A stretch of 64,000 nucleotides of DNA, taken from contig CM043948.1 in NCBI GenBank assembly GCA_014529385.2, forward strand, positions 81,761,760 to 81,825,759, given 5' to 3'. This DNA comes from Adiantum capillus-veneris. Its lineage: Eukaryota > Streptophyta > Polypodiopsida > Polypodiales > Pteridaceae. This document shows, piece after piece, positions 33,901 to 38,439 of this stretch. Position numbers and translations under genes: made by a program. The notes below the pieces were generated by a model. The model made no database searches, was not told where the DNA came from, and saw only the letters and a program-made list of their open reading frames with translations. Positions within the stretch are counted from its first letter, which is position 1. Each line of letters begins with the position of its first letter.

Positions 33901-36702
33901 CGATCGACTGTGGAATGGAAGACTTGGCAAACGCTTTTCAATGATACTCTCCAAATCAATAATATTCAGGCACTGAAAGAGGAGATGTATAGGATCCGGA
34001 TGTGTATGGGCCAGTGGAAGATTCAAATCAAAGGCCTGACCAAGATTACTAATCAGCTGCTGCAACTTATTGTCGAATCTTCTAAATTGCCTGAAAAGGA
34101 TATTGTAGCTAAGGCGGGTCTGGCACCACAGTATAGGGAGATGGCTGAGATTCTTTTCGAAGCCTGAGTCAAAACTAATCAGCCTCTTCCAGAAGGATGG
34201 ATCCATACTGCTTCGCATTGTCATAAGCTGGCCAGAACCATGATTACCAAGGGCAGGCGTACACTCTATGATCCTGACACCAAAACCTATCATTCCCTCA
34301 CGTCTTATGAAGTAGAGATGACCACACAAAGGCGGGATCAGCTTGAACAGGAGGCCATTTACTGACTGATTCAGAAGGAGAATGCTGGTACTGGGACTTC
34401 TCAGGCACCCTCCAGGTCAAAGGGCAAATGGAAGACGGTCCAATGGAAGGATACTGGGTAGTTCCATCTTAGAATTCAGTGGCGACTTTTCTTCCTCAAC
34501 GGGCAGGTGGAGATGAGAGCTCTACCTTGGCCTGATGAGAGCTCTACCTTGGCCTGGTGAGAGCTCTACCTTGACCTTTTCAGCTGCCTCTCGCAATCTT
34601 TGAATGGCCACTCTGTCAGTGGTCAAGCCCGATTCCCAACATCAGAACCAGACGGTGGATTTTTCAGTCTCACATTAGAATCAGACAGGGGAATTTTTCA
34701 AAAATTTTGGAATCTTGCCAAAATTCAAGAAAGAAGGGAAGGATGTAGACGGCTTGATAATTTCACTATGTGGAAACGTCCTCTTAGGAGATGGGCAGCG
34801 AATTACTTAGTAGTTACTATGGTAATTACTACAGTAAACCCGAAGTGTGTAAATAGGTCCCATTACATTGTAATCGGGTTGGCAATTGTTATCATTTGGG
34901 TTAGTACTTTGGCTACACTTGTACTTGAGAATCATTGGCAATGTGTCGGCTGTACTCTCTTTGTAAATCATATTCGCTGTAATCTTTATCTGTAATCCCA
35001 ATCATGGCATATATTCCAGTTACACTTACTTCTCGTCCAATCTTCTGAATCTGAATCTGAACATTATTTCCAGTACATAAGTCTGATTCTTATTCCAGTA
35101 TCCAAATTCGAGTCTAGTTTCTGATTTCTATCCAATCTACTGTCTGAAATCGTCTCACACTAGTAGCTGAAATCTTTTAACACTGGAATTAGCTATCTCA
35201 AGAGCTCAGCTCCAATTCCATGTACTCGAACCGGATTAGCTAATTGCTAATCCTTCACGGGTACGCACAATTGCATCGCTAAGGATTGCCAAAACGGAGA
35301 GTTTTCTCGCGTGAAAACTCCTCCGTTTCAAAGGGAAACCGTCTCGTTGTGTGCAGGAGCAGTACGGGAGCACCTCAGATGCGTGTAGACGCGTTCACTC
35401 CACCCAAAACGATCCAAAACAAAAAAATTACAGCCCGTTGTGTTTTTCTGCAGGTATAGGGTTTCGCACCTAAACTACAAGGCACCGCCAAGGGAGCCTT
35501 CAAAAGGCCTCGGGATGCTTAAACGGGGCTTTGGGCACCTGACACTGTCAAAACAGGAAATTACAGCATGCTGAAATTAACCTACAGCTCAATGGAAAGC
35601 TTCCAAACCGCAAGGGAAAGTGTCCTTGACGTCTACTTTTGACCTCCAGAGATTTTTGCGCCGTTATGTTGGCAAAATTGGGTCAAAAACCTGCAATTAC
35701 AGCCATGGACAGGTTTGGACAGCTTGGTGAGAGTTAAGTGAAAGTGTTCTGATCGTTTATTCGCAATAAGAATAAAGAAATACCGAAAGGGGCGCCAGTC
35801 TTTGGGGCCTGCAAGGTGTCGCTTGTCTGCTTGGTAGTGCTCTAGCTGCCAGGCCGTGGTTTGTTTGAAGTGTTAATTCCAGTCACAGGTTAATTCATGA
35901 AGTTCCTCTTATGTCGTAAAGTCAAGTAAAGTTTATTAAGGACGTGGTCACGCGAGGCTTAGTCACCCGTAAGCCTGGCGCGCATCTAATAGGAGTGCAG
36001 AGCGAAGACCGGGAGCAGCAAGTAGAGAGAGCGAGAGTCGGGCGCAACCAAGAGAGAGAAACTCAATGCGAAGCTGTGGCGGCGACCGGCATTGTTTTTG
36101 CAACTATGCCTTTTTAGGCATAGTTAAGCTACTAAGCAAGTCAAAAGCTGCAGCGTGTCAGAGCTCGTGACCGAAACTAAGTCTCGCGTGACCATAGCCT
36201 AAGTAAAGATCGGGCTGAAAGCTAAAGGCCCTGTGGGCCGGTTTCATGATTCCATTGCCGGAAGAGAATCACGTTTTCCTTAAAGAGTGAGCCTTGGTTG
36301 GTAAAAATCCAATATCATGTCATCATATCATGTACACCGGCCATGAATGTCGAATGAGCGTGAAAAATCCCATATGAACCAAGTAATCATAAATGATCCT
36401 TACCTGTGCGGCTGTCTTACTTAATCGGGCATGCCGCATTTCAATTGCAAGAACCCTACTGTTCAGGACACGTAATGTTTCCTCCGACAGCAACGTTGCT
36501 TTCTGCGAAGCTATGGCCACCAAAACAGAAAATTGACACATAAGATATCCAAGCTGTGCGATTGAGGTCAAAGCTCTTTATCAGAAAATGCAATGGCTTT
36601 ACCTTCGCTGGAAAAATAATGCATGCTGCCCAAAAATTGTATTCGGGTGTGTTGAAGATGGCGAGCTCGCTGCAGGAGCCCATGCCAGCGCCGCCAATTC
36701 AT
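7756..36702 (-). CDS. mtRF1: Mitochondrial peptide-chain release factor 1 (RF1), exons 1-8; 3' exons off window
   Basis: RF1 recognises UAA/UAG in the mitochondrial ribosome and triggers peptide release. Joining exons 36603-36702, 36404-36510, 16800-16898, 16519-16702, 16341-16389, 16182-16260, 7911-7985 and 7756-7833 gives 257 residues with every intron GT-AG and all phases agreeing. Residues 1-33 are Arg-rich with no acidic residue before the last codon, like a mitochondrial presequence. The helical N-domain follows, then the RF signatures [58 protein letters not shown] and [18 protein letters not shown]. The match is closer to plant mitochondrial RF1 than to the plastid form. The GGQ catalytic loop is expected in the next exon and is not in the window; full proteins are about 400 residues. 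A stop (TAG, 36718-36720) lies in frame upstream of the ATG. Confidence 0.93.
7911..7985 (-). CDS. mtRF1: RF1 exon 7
   Basis: 25 codons, [20 protein letters not shown] then VHRVQ, with acceptor ...TTTTGAAG and donor GTATAT. Intron 7 is 77 bp. Confidence 0.93.
7986..9033. other. RF1 intron 6, unique part
   Basis: AT-rich intron sequence with no recognised gene or element. It ends at the first (CT)n tract. Confidence 0.6.
9034..9094 (+). repeat. (CT)n microsatellite before LINE copy 1
   Basis: A pure TC repeat of about 61 bp. The coding fragment of LINE copy 1 begins at its last base. It may be the original target tract of the LINE cluster. Confidence 0.9.
9095..10791 (+). mobile_element. LINE copy 1, 5'-truncated (RT 3' part, C-terminal domain, 3' UTR)
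   Basis: Pieces in two frames give the end of the RT ([20 protein letters not shown], then [19 protein letters not shown] and [20 protein letters not shown]). A C-terminal region with the zinc-knuckle pattern CLLC-x8-H-x3-C follows at about 10110-10165. Frameshifts at about 9180 and 9510 break it. The 3' UTR (10620-10791) ends GAAGACGTTAATATAACATTT and runs straight into (CT)n instead of poly-A. The 5' end abuts a (CT)n tract, so it is truncated during reverse transcription or inserted in the tract. Confidence 0.85.
10792..10871 (+). repeat. (CT)n tail of LINE copy 1
   Basis: 80 bp of pure CT repeat directly after the LINE 3' UTR and directly before LINE copy 2. Confidence 0.92.
10872..11376 (+). 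mobile_element. LINE copy 2, 3' end only
   Basis: About 505 bp similar to 10320-10791 of copy 1: the C-terminal coding tail (now frameshifted and with stops) and the same 3' UTR, followed by CATTTCATTTCAT and a (CT)n tract. It is a strongly 5'-truncated member of the same family. Confidence 0.88.
11377..11430 (+). repeat. (CT)n tail of LINE copy 2
   Basis: 54 bp of CT repeat. LINE copy 3 begins at its end, 14 bp before the ORF1 ATG. Confidence 0.92.
11445..12395 (+). CDS. LINE ORF1 protein: coiled coil plus RRM-like RNA-binding domain
   Basis: 316 residues, intact. A Ser/Thr-rich start is followed by a coiled coil at about 45-125 (regular Leu and charged residues). Then comes the segment [20 protein letters not shown] at about 180-200 and a [16 protein letters not shown] pattern, matching the RRM-like and C-terminal domains of LINE ORF1 proteins, which bind element RNA as trimers and act as chaperones. 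The ATG lies just after the (CT)n tract and the 5' UTR is only 14 bp, so the original 5' UTR may be missing. Confidence 0.82.
   Translation: MSSGTCKVSSSSTRSTTIVENDPKSPKCGDSNTTTQPTTSETMIMAYLVSLQETVNKQGEDLRALAMENGTLRVLVVENENLKRTLEMQTTRLIQLEEEVKECKRSLVDLNALKERLSKVEHDHVLKEEKFDTMSRDVCDKKNVCTNKSWTDVCGSNVVTNSSLMQAMVQTKNVENVDVEELKERERRSKNIVIRGILEEKLETPPSLAIVIEDFFKTHFGMSGVMVYGAHRVGKQGAPRSGERPIVCTMPDETKRKIILDNSWIYLRDTKCFVCEDRTIKQQNMRRKAYEEKNNKNKEISHEENVPKEETSLSRK
12402..15806 (+). pseudogene. LINE ORF2: apurinic-like endonuclease and reverse transcriptase, frameshifted
   Basis: Endonuclease (12420-13230): [38 protein letters not shown] and [12 protein letters not shown] frameshift lies near 13020 and a TGA at 13375-13377. 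RT (13800-14900): [57 protein letters not shown] and the catalytic [10 protein letters not shown], then [20 protein letters not shown]. The C-terminus has the knuckle LCTLC...H-x4-C at about 15565-15625. A 16-bp tandem duplication at about 14115-14146 causes another frameshift. The protein nicks target DNA and primes cDNA synthesis there. Confidence 0.88.
15846..15903 (+). repeat. (CT)n tail of LINE copy 3
   Basis: 58 bp of CT repeat following the LINE 3' UTR; unique intron sequence follows. Confidence 0.92.
15904..16181. other. RF1 intron 6, 5' part
   Basis: Intron sequence between the LINE tail and exon 6; nothing else recognised. Confidence 0.6.
16182..16260 (-). CDS. mtRF1: RF1 exon 6
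   Basis: The first base completes the Met codon; then [19 protein letters not shown] up to GYK and donor GTGAGT. It precedes the 8.2-kb intron 6. Confidence 0.92.
16341..16389 (-). CDS. mtRF1: RF1 exon 5 (49 nt)
   Basis: This mini-exon encodes [16 protein letters not shown] and two bases of Met. Acceptor ...GATAG, donor GTACAG. It is too short for an ORF scan but phase and motif fit exactly. Confidence 0.92.
16519..16702 (-). CDS. mtRF1: RF1 exon 4
   Basis: The acceptor is ...CATTTCAG. It encodes the end of the helical domain and [17 protein letters not shown], with the following Gly codon split across intron 4 (129 bp). The LP-D-D----ILE-RAG segment is diagnostic of class I release factors. 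Confidence 0.93.
16800..16898 (-). CDS. mtRF1: RF1 exon 3
   Basis: 33 codons in phase 0, starting [20 protein letters not shown] and ending LREKQK before the donor GTATCT. It matches the N-terminal helical hairpin of RF1. Confidence 0.9.
16899..17469. repeat. RF1 intron 2: (GT)n tract and GC-rich short tandem repeats
   Basis: A GT repeat lies at about 17011-17030 and grades into GCGC-rich sequence. At about 17085-17185 a CCCTGCGCGCTGCCCTGT-like unit recurs with changes. No coding content is supported. Confidence 0.65.
17470..18540 (+). pseudogene. Plant L1-type LINE ORF1 (DUF4283-like plus zinc knuckle), broken
   Basis: Fragments in several frames form a DUF4283-type domain (about 17800-18130: [46 protein letters not shown]). 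A knuckle [14 protein letters not shown] follows at about 18150-18190, in which the histidine has become aspartate. A basic/Ser-rich tail runs to 18537. This is the usual ORF1 of plant L1 LINEs, a different family from the CT-tailed LINEs in intron 6. Multiple frameshifts; non-functional. Confidence 0.75.
18830..19463 (+). pseudogene. L1-type LINE endonuclease domain, broken, cut by gypsy insertion
   Basis: Recognisable endonuclease parts are [19 protein letters not shown] (about 18895), [14 protein letters not shown] (about 19125), [12 protein letters not shown] (about 19305) and [14 protein letters not shown] (about 19405-19443), the usual GDFN, RLDR and SDH motifs. Stops and frameshifts occur. 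The frame is interrupted at 19463/19464 by the outer gypsy element and resumes at 30905. Confidence 0.75.
19464..19767 (+). repeat. Outer gypsy 5' LTR, first part
   Basis: It starts TGCCACAAAC (TGTCACAAAC in the 3' copy) after the target duplication GACCT (19459-19463). It aligns with 30369-30672. A TATA box TATAAAA lies at 19743-19749. The LTR is split after 19767 by the inner gypsy element. Confidence 0.87.
19768..21308 (+). repeat. Inner gypsy 5' LTR (1541 bp)
   Basis: Preceded by the target duplication CCTCA (19763-19767). It starts TGTCACCAGG and ends GGCCGGTTATA, so the 3' terminus is TA rather than CA. By eye about 30 substitutions and one 2-3-base indel separate it from the 3' LTR, roughly 98% identity. 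The AATAAAGAAATA...GGGGCGCC block is at 21131-21173. Confidence 0.92.
21309..21324 (+). promoter_or_regulatory. Inner gypsy primer-binding site candidate
   Basis: TGGTTCCATCGACGGG follows the LTR without a gap. It begins TGG as a tRNA-CCA complement should, but it does not match the common initiator-Met site and I do not name the tRNA. The partial copy at 36248 has TGATTCCATTGCCGG at the same place. Confidence 0.5.
21394..22941 (+). CDS. Inner gypsy Gag (515 aa) with CCHC knuckle, ends at in-frame UAG
   Basis: It has a Gln/Met/Gly-rich N-terminal half (1-245), then the retrotransposon Gag core at about 250-420 ([51 protein letters not shown]), a Lys/Ser-rich linker and the knuckle [14 protein letters not shown] near the end. 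The UAG at 22939-22941 is followed in the same frame by the protease. Gag forms the particle; ATG chosen as the first in the frame after the leader. Confidence 0.88.
   Translation: MAEKRDQVPEEGSSSHGTEKIPSTLQEEDRLFRTQLRCCMDMFQQLANNPRMQEFLQAPTQGFQPPTQGMTKPLQEKEISNAQRIHDARGKAHAVEQLAVSNDPKQLALAGQEPFVNGQGSNEQAMRQTLPLPNTYPGYFGGGSVFQAMAGPSTGYMLGNVFGTMQTGMGNPMYANMGVQPGFQGAYGQFRVPRTQFGMAGFSQPYVQNADMTGKTVDASARMNAHGAPLLQAPVYDNVAPLSQPKDYKEGGQGVKFETFRGTENQLKALTFIQQFDAAYAGGNFTESSKIRKAATFLKGNALQWWTALLNQGQAPTTWVQFKQLFAPAWLTNTFEVDVMTKWHELNAKQCANLEEYNKQFWAALLPVTSYRFVPLSEQIEKYCCGLPKKIRDYCTKTTVMNMFQLIENARVANNLSKGDSDGFNSHKKGAQGKQFSAKGNVAAKPSESPAKKPSTEEANTSKKHSKSSSEREQGQKRHFSGKTFQERKALREAKKCYICEQEGHFANECPQRKS
22942..23697 (+). 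CDS. Inner gypsy aspartic protease and linker, between two in-frame UAGs
   Basis: In frame with Gag and with RT. The protease core is [20 protein letters not shown] (about 23085-23145), with DPG where DTG/DSG is usual, then a flap-like segment and [19 protein letters not shown] (about 23300-23350). The frame ends at UAG 23695-23697, one codon before QKEI of the RT. The protease matures Gag and Pol. The first ATG is at 23008, but translation more likely needs readthrough or an earlier sense codon at 22939. Confidence 0.8.
   Translation, partial: DKDDKLDHKGKKPKPSVGLVPDLVGDQPNTDATKLCRAWGKVRDQTVLVFFDPGARANFISPELASKLGIRAEEMGMIGEAGLACPGHSEPVTPILGKLRLHIQSYVDAEEFHIMPLEGCDVLLGIPWCYRLHAMVDTYNKKITLVHRGKTHVLDVKLKGESVPVVSASAISSVIKNHLSAYLIFAKEVPQVVSNLSTLDKDRSTFLSGFSDCFSDSLPGELPPERPKDHTIDLVPGSSPPNRPPYRVSAA
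23710..26385 (+). CDS. Inner gypsy RT, RNase H, integrase and chromodomain (891 aa)
   Basis: RT at 1-180: [48 protein letters not shown] and catalytic FFDD. RNase H at about 270-390: [19 protein letters not shown] (D), [10 protein letters not shown] (E), [11 protein letters not shown] (D). The integrase zinc finger is about 465-515 ([13 protein letters not shown]...SCLVCQKVK). The DDE core is about 535-670 ([27 protein letters not shown]). Then come GPF/Y (about 775) and a chromodomain (about 830-885). Intact, with all catalytic acids present. This is a chromovirus; it copies RNA to cDNA and inserts it. It is separated from the protease by UAG at 23695. Confidence 0.93.
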   Translation: MGQVNELLEKGLIQPSSSPFCSPVLLVQKKDGSWRMCIDYRALNKNTIKNRFPIPRIDDILDRLEGASLFTRIDLKSGYHQIRIRPEDVHKTAFRTTFGLYEFLVMPFGLTNAPATFNRMMDRIFRPHRNFMGTFFDDMIVYSKSEEEHRDHLTAVFNELRKNRLLINAKKSEFFLQEIHFLGHIVSKDGVRMDPAKVEAIRSWLDLKSVHDIRSFLGLCSYYRRFIRNFVEIASPLHALQGKRVTFKWTAKEILAFKHSKEKLTSDPVIILPDLSKPFVVQCDACGHSLGAVLMQNGRVVAYESRILLKTERNLQVYEKELLAVIHALTSWKHYLLGADFVVQTDHQTLRYFITQTKLSEKHMRWANILSMFHFQIVHVQGKKNVVADALSRKPQISAVSIPYHCELDEMKTQYAEDSDFARIYDQLVDGQHHEHYMLKNDFLMMHGKLCVTKQLRPKILMESHAPPYAGHRGIDATVKGVEAFFYWPALRQDVDTFVRSCLVCQKVKFDRQKQPGLLQPLPIPDRPWESIAMDFIFDLPRTQTGNDVIWSIICRFSKQAHFIPVRKKIKPEHMVKIFMSNIFKYHGMPQSIVSDRDPRMTSLFWKALFENMGTTLKFSSSFHPQTDGRSEEANSTVLDLLKCYVSENKATWEHHLPLVEYAYNNTVHTSTGKTPFEIVEGEKKVPPILQTKDKIFEADKYVQDMDETYRKIKIALEKTQAKQKKAADRHRRELVFSLGDWVLLRFEKARLRKRKGKERLFPKLSMRYYGPFQISEKISDVAYRLKLPEGWKIHNAFHVSLLRPFVGDVPENMLDEEQPEVEELDEILVPEQILAHKERKVRGKVARRYLVKFKNYPSLDAKWMEESELVDSPQLLQLYLEAFQMEPTMT
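26386..26694 (+). other. Inner gypsy 3' non-coding region and polypurine tract
   Basis: No ORF is supported. The purine-rich AAGGGTGGGG at about 26683-26692 directly precedes the 3' LTR. Confidence 0.75.
26695..28236 (+). repeat. Inner gypsy 3' LTR (1542 bp)
   Basis: It starts TGTCACCAGG and ends GGCCGGTTATA, followed by the second CCTCA (28237-28241). It is nearly identical to 19768-21308. Confidence 0.92.
28242..28479 (+). repeat. Outer gypsy 5' LTR, second part
   Basis: It continues the LTR from 19767 and aligns with 30678-30904. It ends GTTTGTTACA. It contains the AAAGAAATACCGAAAGGGGC block at 28321-28358. Directly inside, TGATATCAGCAC (28481-28492) is a degenerate initiator tRNA-Met primer site (9 of 12 bases). 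Confidence 0.87.
28480..30048 (+). pseudogene. Outer gypsy Gag, degenerate
   Basis: The readable frame from 28681 has a basic/Ser-rich N-terminal part with a Ser run at about 29030-29080, then [17 protein letters not shown] and a stop TAG at 29386 where the inner element has CAG. A second stop (TAA at about 29472) stands where CAG/CAA precedes WW. The frame resumes at 29521 ([20 protein letters not shown]) and ends in a knuckle, CFGCGEHGH, whose last Cys is lost by a frameshift at about 30015. It is homologous to the Gag at 21394-22941 in its core. Confidence 0.82.
30049..30366 (+). pseudogene. Outer gypsy protease stub followed directly by polypurine tract
   Basis: [20 protein letters not shown] then [14 protein letters not shown] (about 30168-30270) equals the protease start of the inner element, with DAG at the active site. 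Soon after, sequence jumps to a short tail and the purine run AAGAGGGGGG (30357-30366). RT, RNase H and integrase are absent: a large internal deletion makes this a non-autonomous element. Confidence 0.82.
30369..30904 (+). repeat. Outer gypsy 3' LTR (536 bp)
   Basis: TGTCACAAAC...GTTTGTTACA, a near-perfect terminal inverted pair, followed by the target duplication GACCT (30905-30909). The TATA box is at about 30642-30648 and the GAAATACCGAAAGGGG block at 30745-30781. Confidence 0.9.
30905..31567 (+). pseudogene. L1-type LINE ORF2, endonuclease-RT linker
   Basis: It continues the LINE cut at 19463. Frames give [40 protein letters not shown] and [20 protein letters not shown]. The long helical linker and FDAPP-like lead-in are typical upstream of a LINE RT. 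It contains a stop at about 31232. The sequence stops at another LTR start at 31568, and the RT itself is not seen to the right. Confidence 0.65.
31568..32206 (+). repeat. Probable gypsy LTR (third family), single copy
   Basis: It starts TGTCACAAAC and has the same architecture as the outer gypsy LTR: GACGTGGCAG motifs, a TTTAAATA box at about 31977 and the TAAAGAAATACCGAAAGGGG block at 32067-32102. The right end (CCCACA, 32206) is my best guess. No partner LTR is found in the window, so it is solo or the rest is lost. Confidence 0.6.
32207..32254. repeat. 17-bp tandem repeat
   Basis: GACACAACTACTTTCAA occurs twice in a row, followed by a partial third copy. Confidence 0.85.
32255..32440 (-). 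repeat. Antisense fragment of gypsy LTR
   Basis: The reverse complement matches 6690-6840 of the gypsy LTR at 5530-6994: CAGCTTGTAGGAA, TTTTATTCCCTC and AATAAAGAAATACTGAAAGG followed by GCGCC. It lies in opposite orientation to all other gypsy sequence nearby. Confidence 0.82.
32455..34460 (+). pseudogene. Unrecognised protein-coding remnant, about 660 codons in several frames
   Basis: Adjacent open stretches (32479-32985, 33113-33301, 33331-33888, 33910-34167, then to 34460) join into one long decayed protein. Part 1 is helical ([20 protein letters not shown]), then acidic Asp/Glu-rich, then Pro- and Gln/Asn-rich. Part 2 is helical ([20 protein letters not shown]), and a basic tail ends [13 protein letters not shown]. 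Breaks are stops at 32983, 33299 and 33886 plus frameshifts near 32985 and 33320. I do not recognise the family. The position among gypsy LTRs suggests an extra or Gag-like ORF of an LTR element. Confidence 0.5.
34461..35215. other. Non-coding, with short tandem repeat
   Basis: A 22-23-bp unit, GATGAGAGCTCTACCTTGGC, occurs three times at 34511-34577. The rest shows no gene. AGTGGCGACTTT at about 34480 resembles the primer-site region of some gypsy elements, but this is weak. Confidence 0.5.
35216..36302 (+). repeat. Gypsy 5' LTR fragment with primer site and leader stub
   Basis: From 35222 (CGAACCGGATTAGCTAATTG) it aligns with the second half of the LTRs at 19768 and 26695, including the AATAAAGAAATACCGAAAGG block at 35771-35812. 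It ends GGCCGGTTTCA at 36247. TGATTCCATTGCCGG and about 50 bp of leader similar to 21309-21370 follow. The LTR's first half and all coding sequence are missing. Confidence 0.78.
36404..36510 (-). CDS. mtRF1: RF1 exon 2
   Basis: The acceptor is ...CCATAG, the donor GTAAGG, and 107 nt complete 36 codons with the carried base. It encodes [20 protein letters not shown], the first coiled helix of RF1. Intron 1 is only 92 bp; intron 2 after it is 19,505 bp. Confidence 0.88.
36603..36702 (-). CDS. mtRF1: RF1 exon 1 (start codon, presequence)
   Basis: It starts [17 protein letters not shown] and ends in YFSSE with one base carried over; the donor is GTAAAG. The ATG at 36702 is the first after an in-frame TAG. 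The Arg-rich, acid-free start fits mitochondrial targeting. Confidence 0.85.
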
Positions 36703-36736
36703 TAGCCCTGAGAAGCGCTAGCGCAATTTGATCGAA

Positions 36737-36935
36737 GTGGGTTTTAGATTGCGCTATGGGAGTGGACTCTGGAGCTGGGTACAGTGGTTAGAGCCATATT
36801 AGGTTGGGTTCAGACCGGGCGGCTGCAAAGTGGTTGAAAGGTGGGTTTTAGATTGCGCTATGGGAATGGACTCTGGAGCTGGGTACAGTGGTAGAGCCAT
36901 ATTAGGTTGGGTTCAGACCGAGCGACTGCAAAGTG
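36737..36935. repeat. 104-bp tandem duplication just upstream of RF1
   Basis: Copies at 36737-36840 and 36841-36935 (starting GTGGGTTTTAGATTGCG) differ at few bases. A third, diverged partial copy (GAGCCATAGTAGGTTGGG...) lies at about 37271-37316. The first copy starts 35 bp upstream of the RF1 start codon, so the duplication lies in the 5' UTR/promoter zone. Confidence 0.85.
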
Positions 36936-37299
36936 AGACGGCACACACTATCCACAACGCCCAAGAGGAGTGCACATCGAATGTCCGCAGCTTCTTTACA
37001 CGAGGCGACACAAAAGAAGGGCTACACAAGGAGCTGCTCCAATCAGCTTGCAGAGAACTTCACTTGGGTCGGAGGTGCTGGACATCCACGTATGCTCGCC
37101 ATTATCGTGACCACGGCTCTATGTGACGACATCGACACAAGGCAATTATGTTGATTAAACCAATTGAGTCCTAAGTGTGACAATGGCCTTATTAGACGAG
37201 GCTATGAGAGTGGGGAGTGTAGGACAATTCACTCTTCATATGAACAACTTGAAACAAGCTGGGTAGCATAGAGGAGCCATAGTAGGTTGGGTTCACACT
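36936..37299. other. No recognised gene
   Basis: An open frame overlaps the tandem duplication but has no recognisable motif. I see nothing to support a gene here. Confidence 0.5.
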
Positions 37300-38159
37300 A
37301 AGTGGCTACAAAGTGATTGAAAAAGGTGTTCTCATTAGGTGGAGCTTGTGCATTGGAGAAGAAAAGTAGAGAGTGTTCCATCGAGTGTCCCTCCCCCTCT
37401 GAAGACAAATACTCTTGTTGGAAGAAGAAGATGGTGTTGTAGTTGGGGGTAGCATATGTGGTGTAATGTATGAAGTGTGAACCTTTGGATTTCTCCCAAG
37501 CCATGATACATTGAAGTTGTAAAAAAGCCTCATTCACTTTGGAGTCTATCAAGGCATCATAAAGCAAGTTAATGCATCCCATCTTCCAAACCACTTCTTG
37601 ATGTCATGCATCCATCTCAAACTTAATATGTTTCTTTGTGTGTCTTGTGGACCTTGCTTCTAATGCAATTCTTCGAAGTCAATGTAAAGAGTTCTGCCAC
37701 ATCTTAACCATGTACTCCATAACTCTCTCCATAGTCATAACCACAACAAGAAGTGATTCGGACTCACGAAGTAAGAGCACGTATTGTGTTGTGACGTAAC
37801 TTTGAGAAAGCTGGTAAGAAAACACTTTTGGACATTCTCAAACACTTTTCGAGTAGACTTACAAATGCTAACACCCCTAGGGGGTCCACCTCAAAATATG
37901 TAAGTGTGGCATGTGAGTTCACCAAGAGGGGTTTTTATATCTTAAAGAGAGGGGTTTAATAATGGAAATTTGAAAAAAAATATACAGGTTTGTGAAGGAA
38001 GGGGGGTCCTTTTAATTCATGGTGAAGTGTATGTGTAGAGGGGTTTTATAAATACCTCTTGATTTTTGAAAGGTCTATCAGATACTTCAAATCCATAAAG
38101 AAGCACTAGCATCACCAAGGTGTCAAAGAAGCGTTTCTTGAGAACCCAACATTTAATCG
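37300..38159 (-). pseudogene. CT-LINE-family ORF2 fragment
   Basis: Minus-strand pieces match LINE copy 3: [20 protein letters not shown] (about 38100-38160) and, at 37400-37600, DALIDSKVNEAFLQLQCIMAWE then HFIHYTTYATPNY. There are many stops and frameshifts. It lacks both the 3' UTR and a (CT)n tail at its end and abuts a probable copia LTR at 38160. Confidence 0.75.
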
Positions 38160-38371
38160 TGTTGGAATTAGGGTTGCAGTGATGCACACACAACTTGAAG
38201 AAGATGAAGAAGCTCAAAGGCACACAACAAAGAGTGTATTGCTTAGTGTACAAATAGAAAGATAAGTTAGCCCTAGAGTGATGGGCATATATACAATGCA
38301 CGGGAAAAAACCTCCCAGTGAGGGAAAAAGGGCCCCACCAATCCTAAGTGTGTTCACACATATCACTACTA
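38160..38371 (-). repeat. Probable 3' LTR of the older copia element
   Basis: TGTTGGAATT...CACTACTACA gives TG...CA ends, lies at the expected place downstream of copia RNase H on the minus strand and abuts LINE sequence. The second LTR is not identified, so this is tentative. Confidence 0.4.
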
Positions 38372-38439
38372 CATATATGGTAAAAAATCTCCCTTGGGAG
38401 TGATGGAGTATGAACGACAGCTAGCACATAGTGTATTGG

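Noticed and set aside
36456-36683. A 75-codon minus-strand gene starting MGSCSEL
   Set aside because: It overlaps RF1 exon 1 in another frame; the frame from the ATG at 36702 joins exon 2 in phase and matches RF1.
36830-37126. 99-codon plus-strand ORF
   Set aside because: It starts in the tandem duplication, has no recognisable motif and no splice or homology support.
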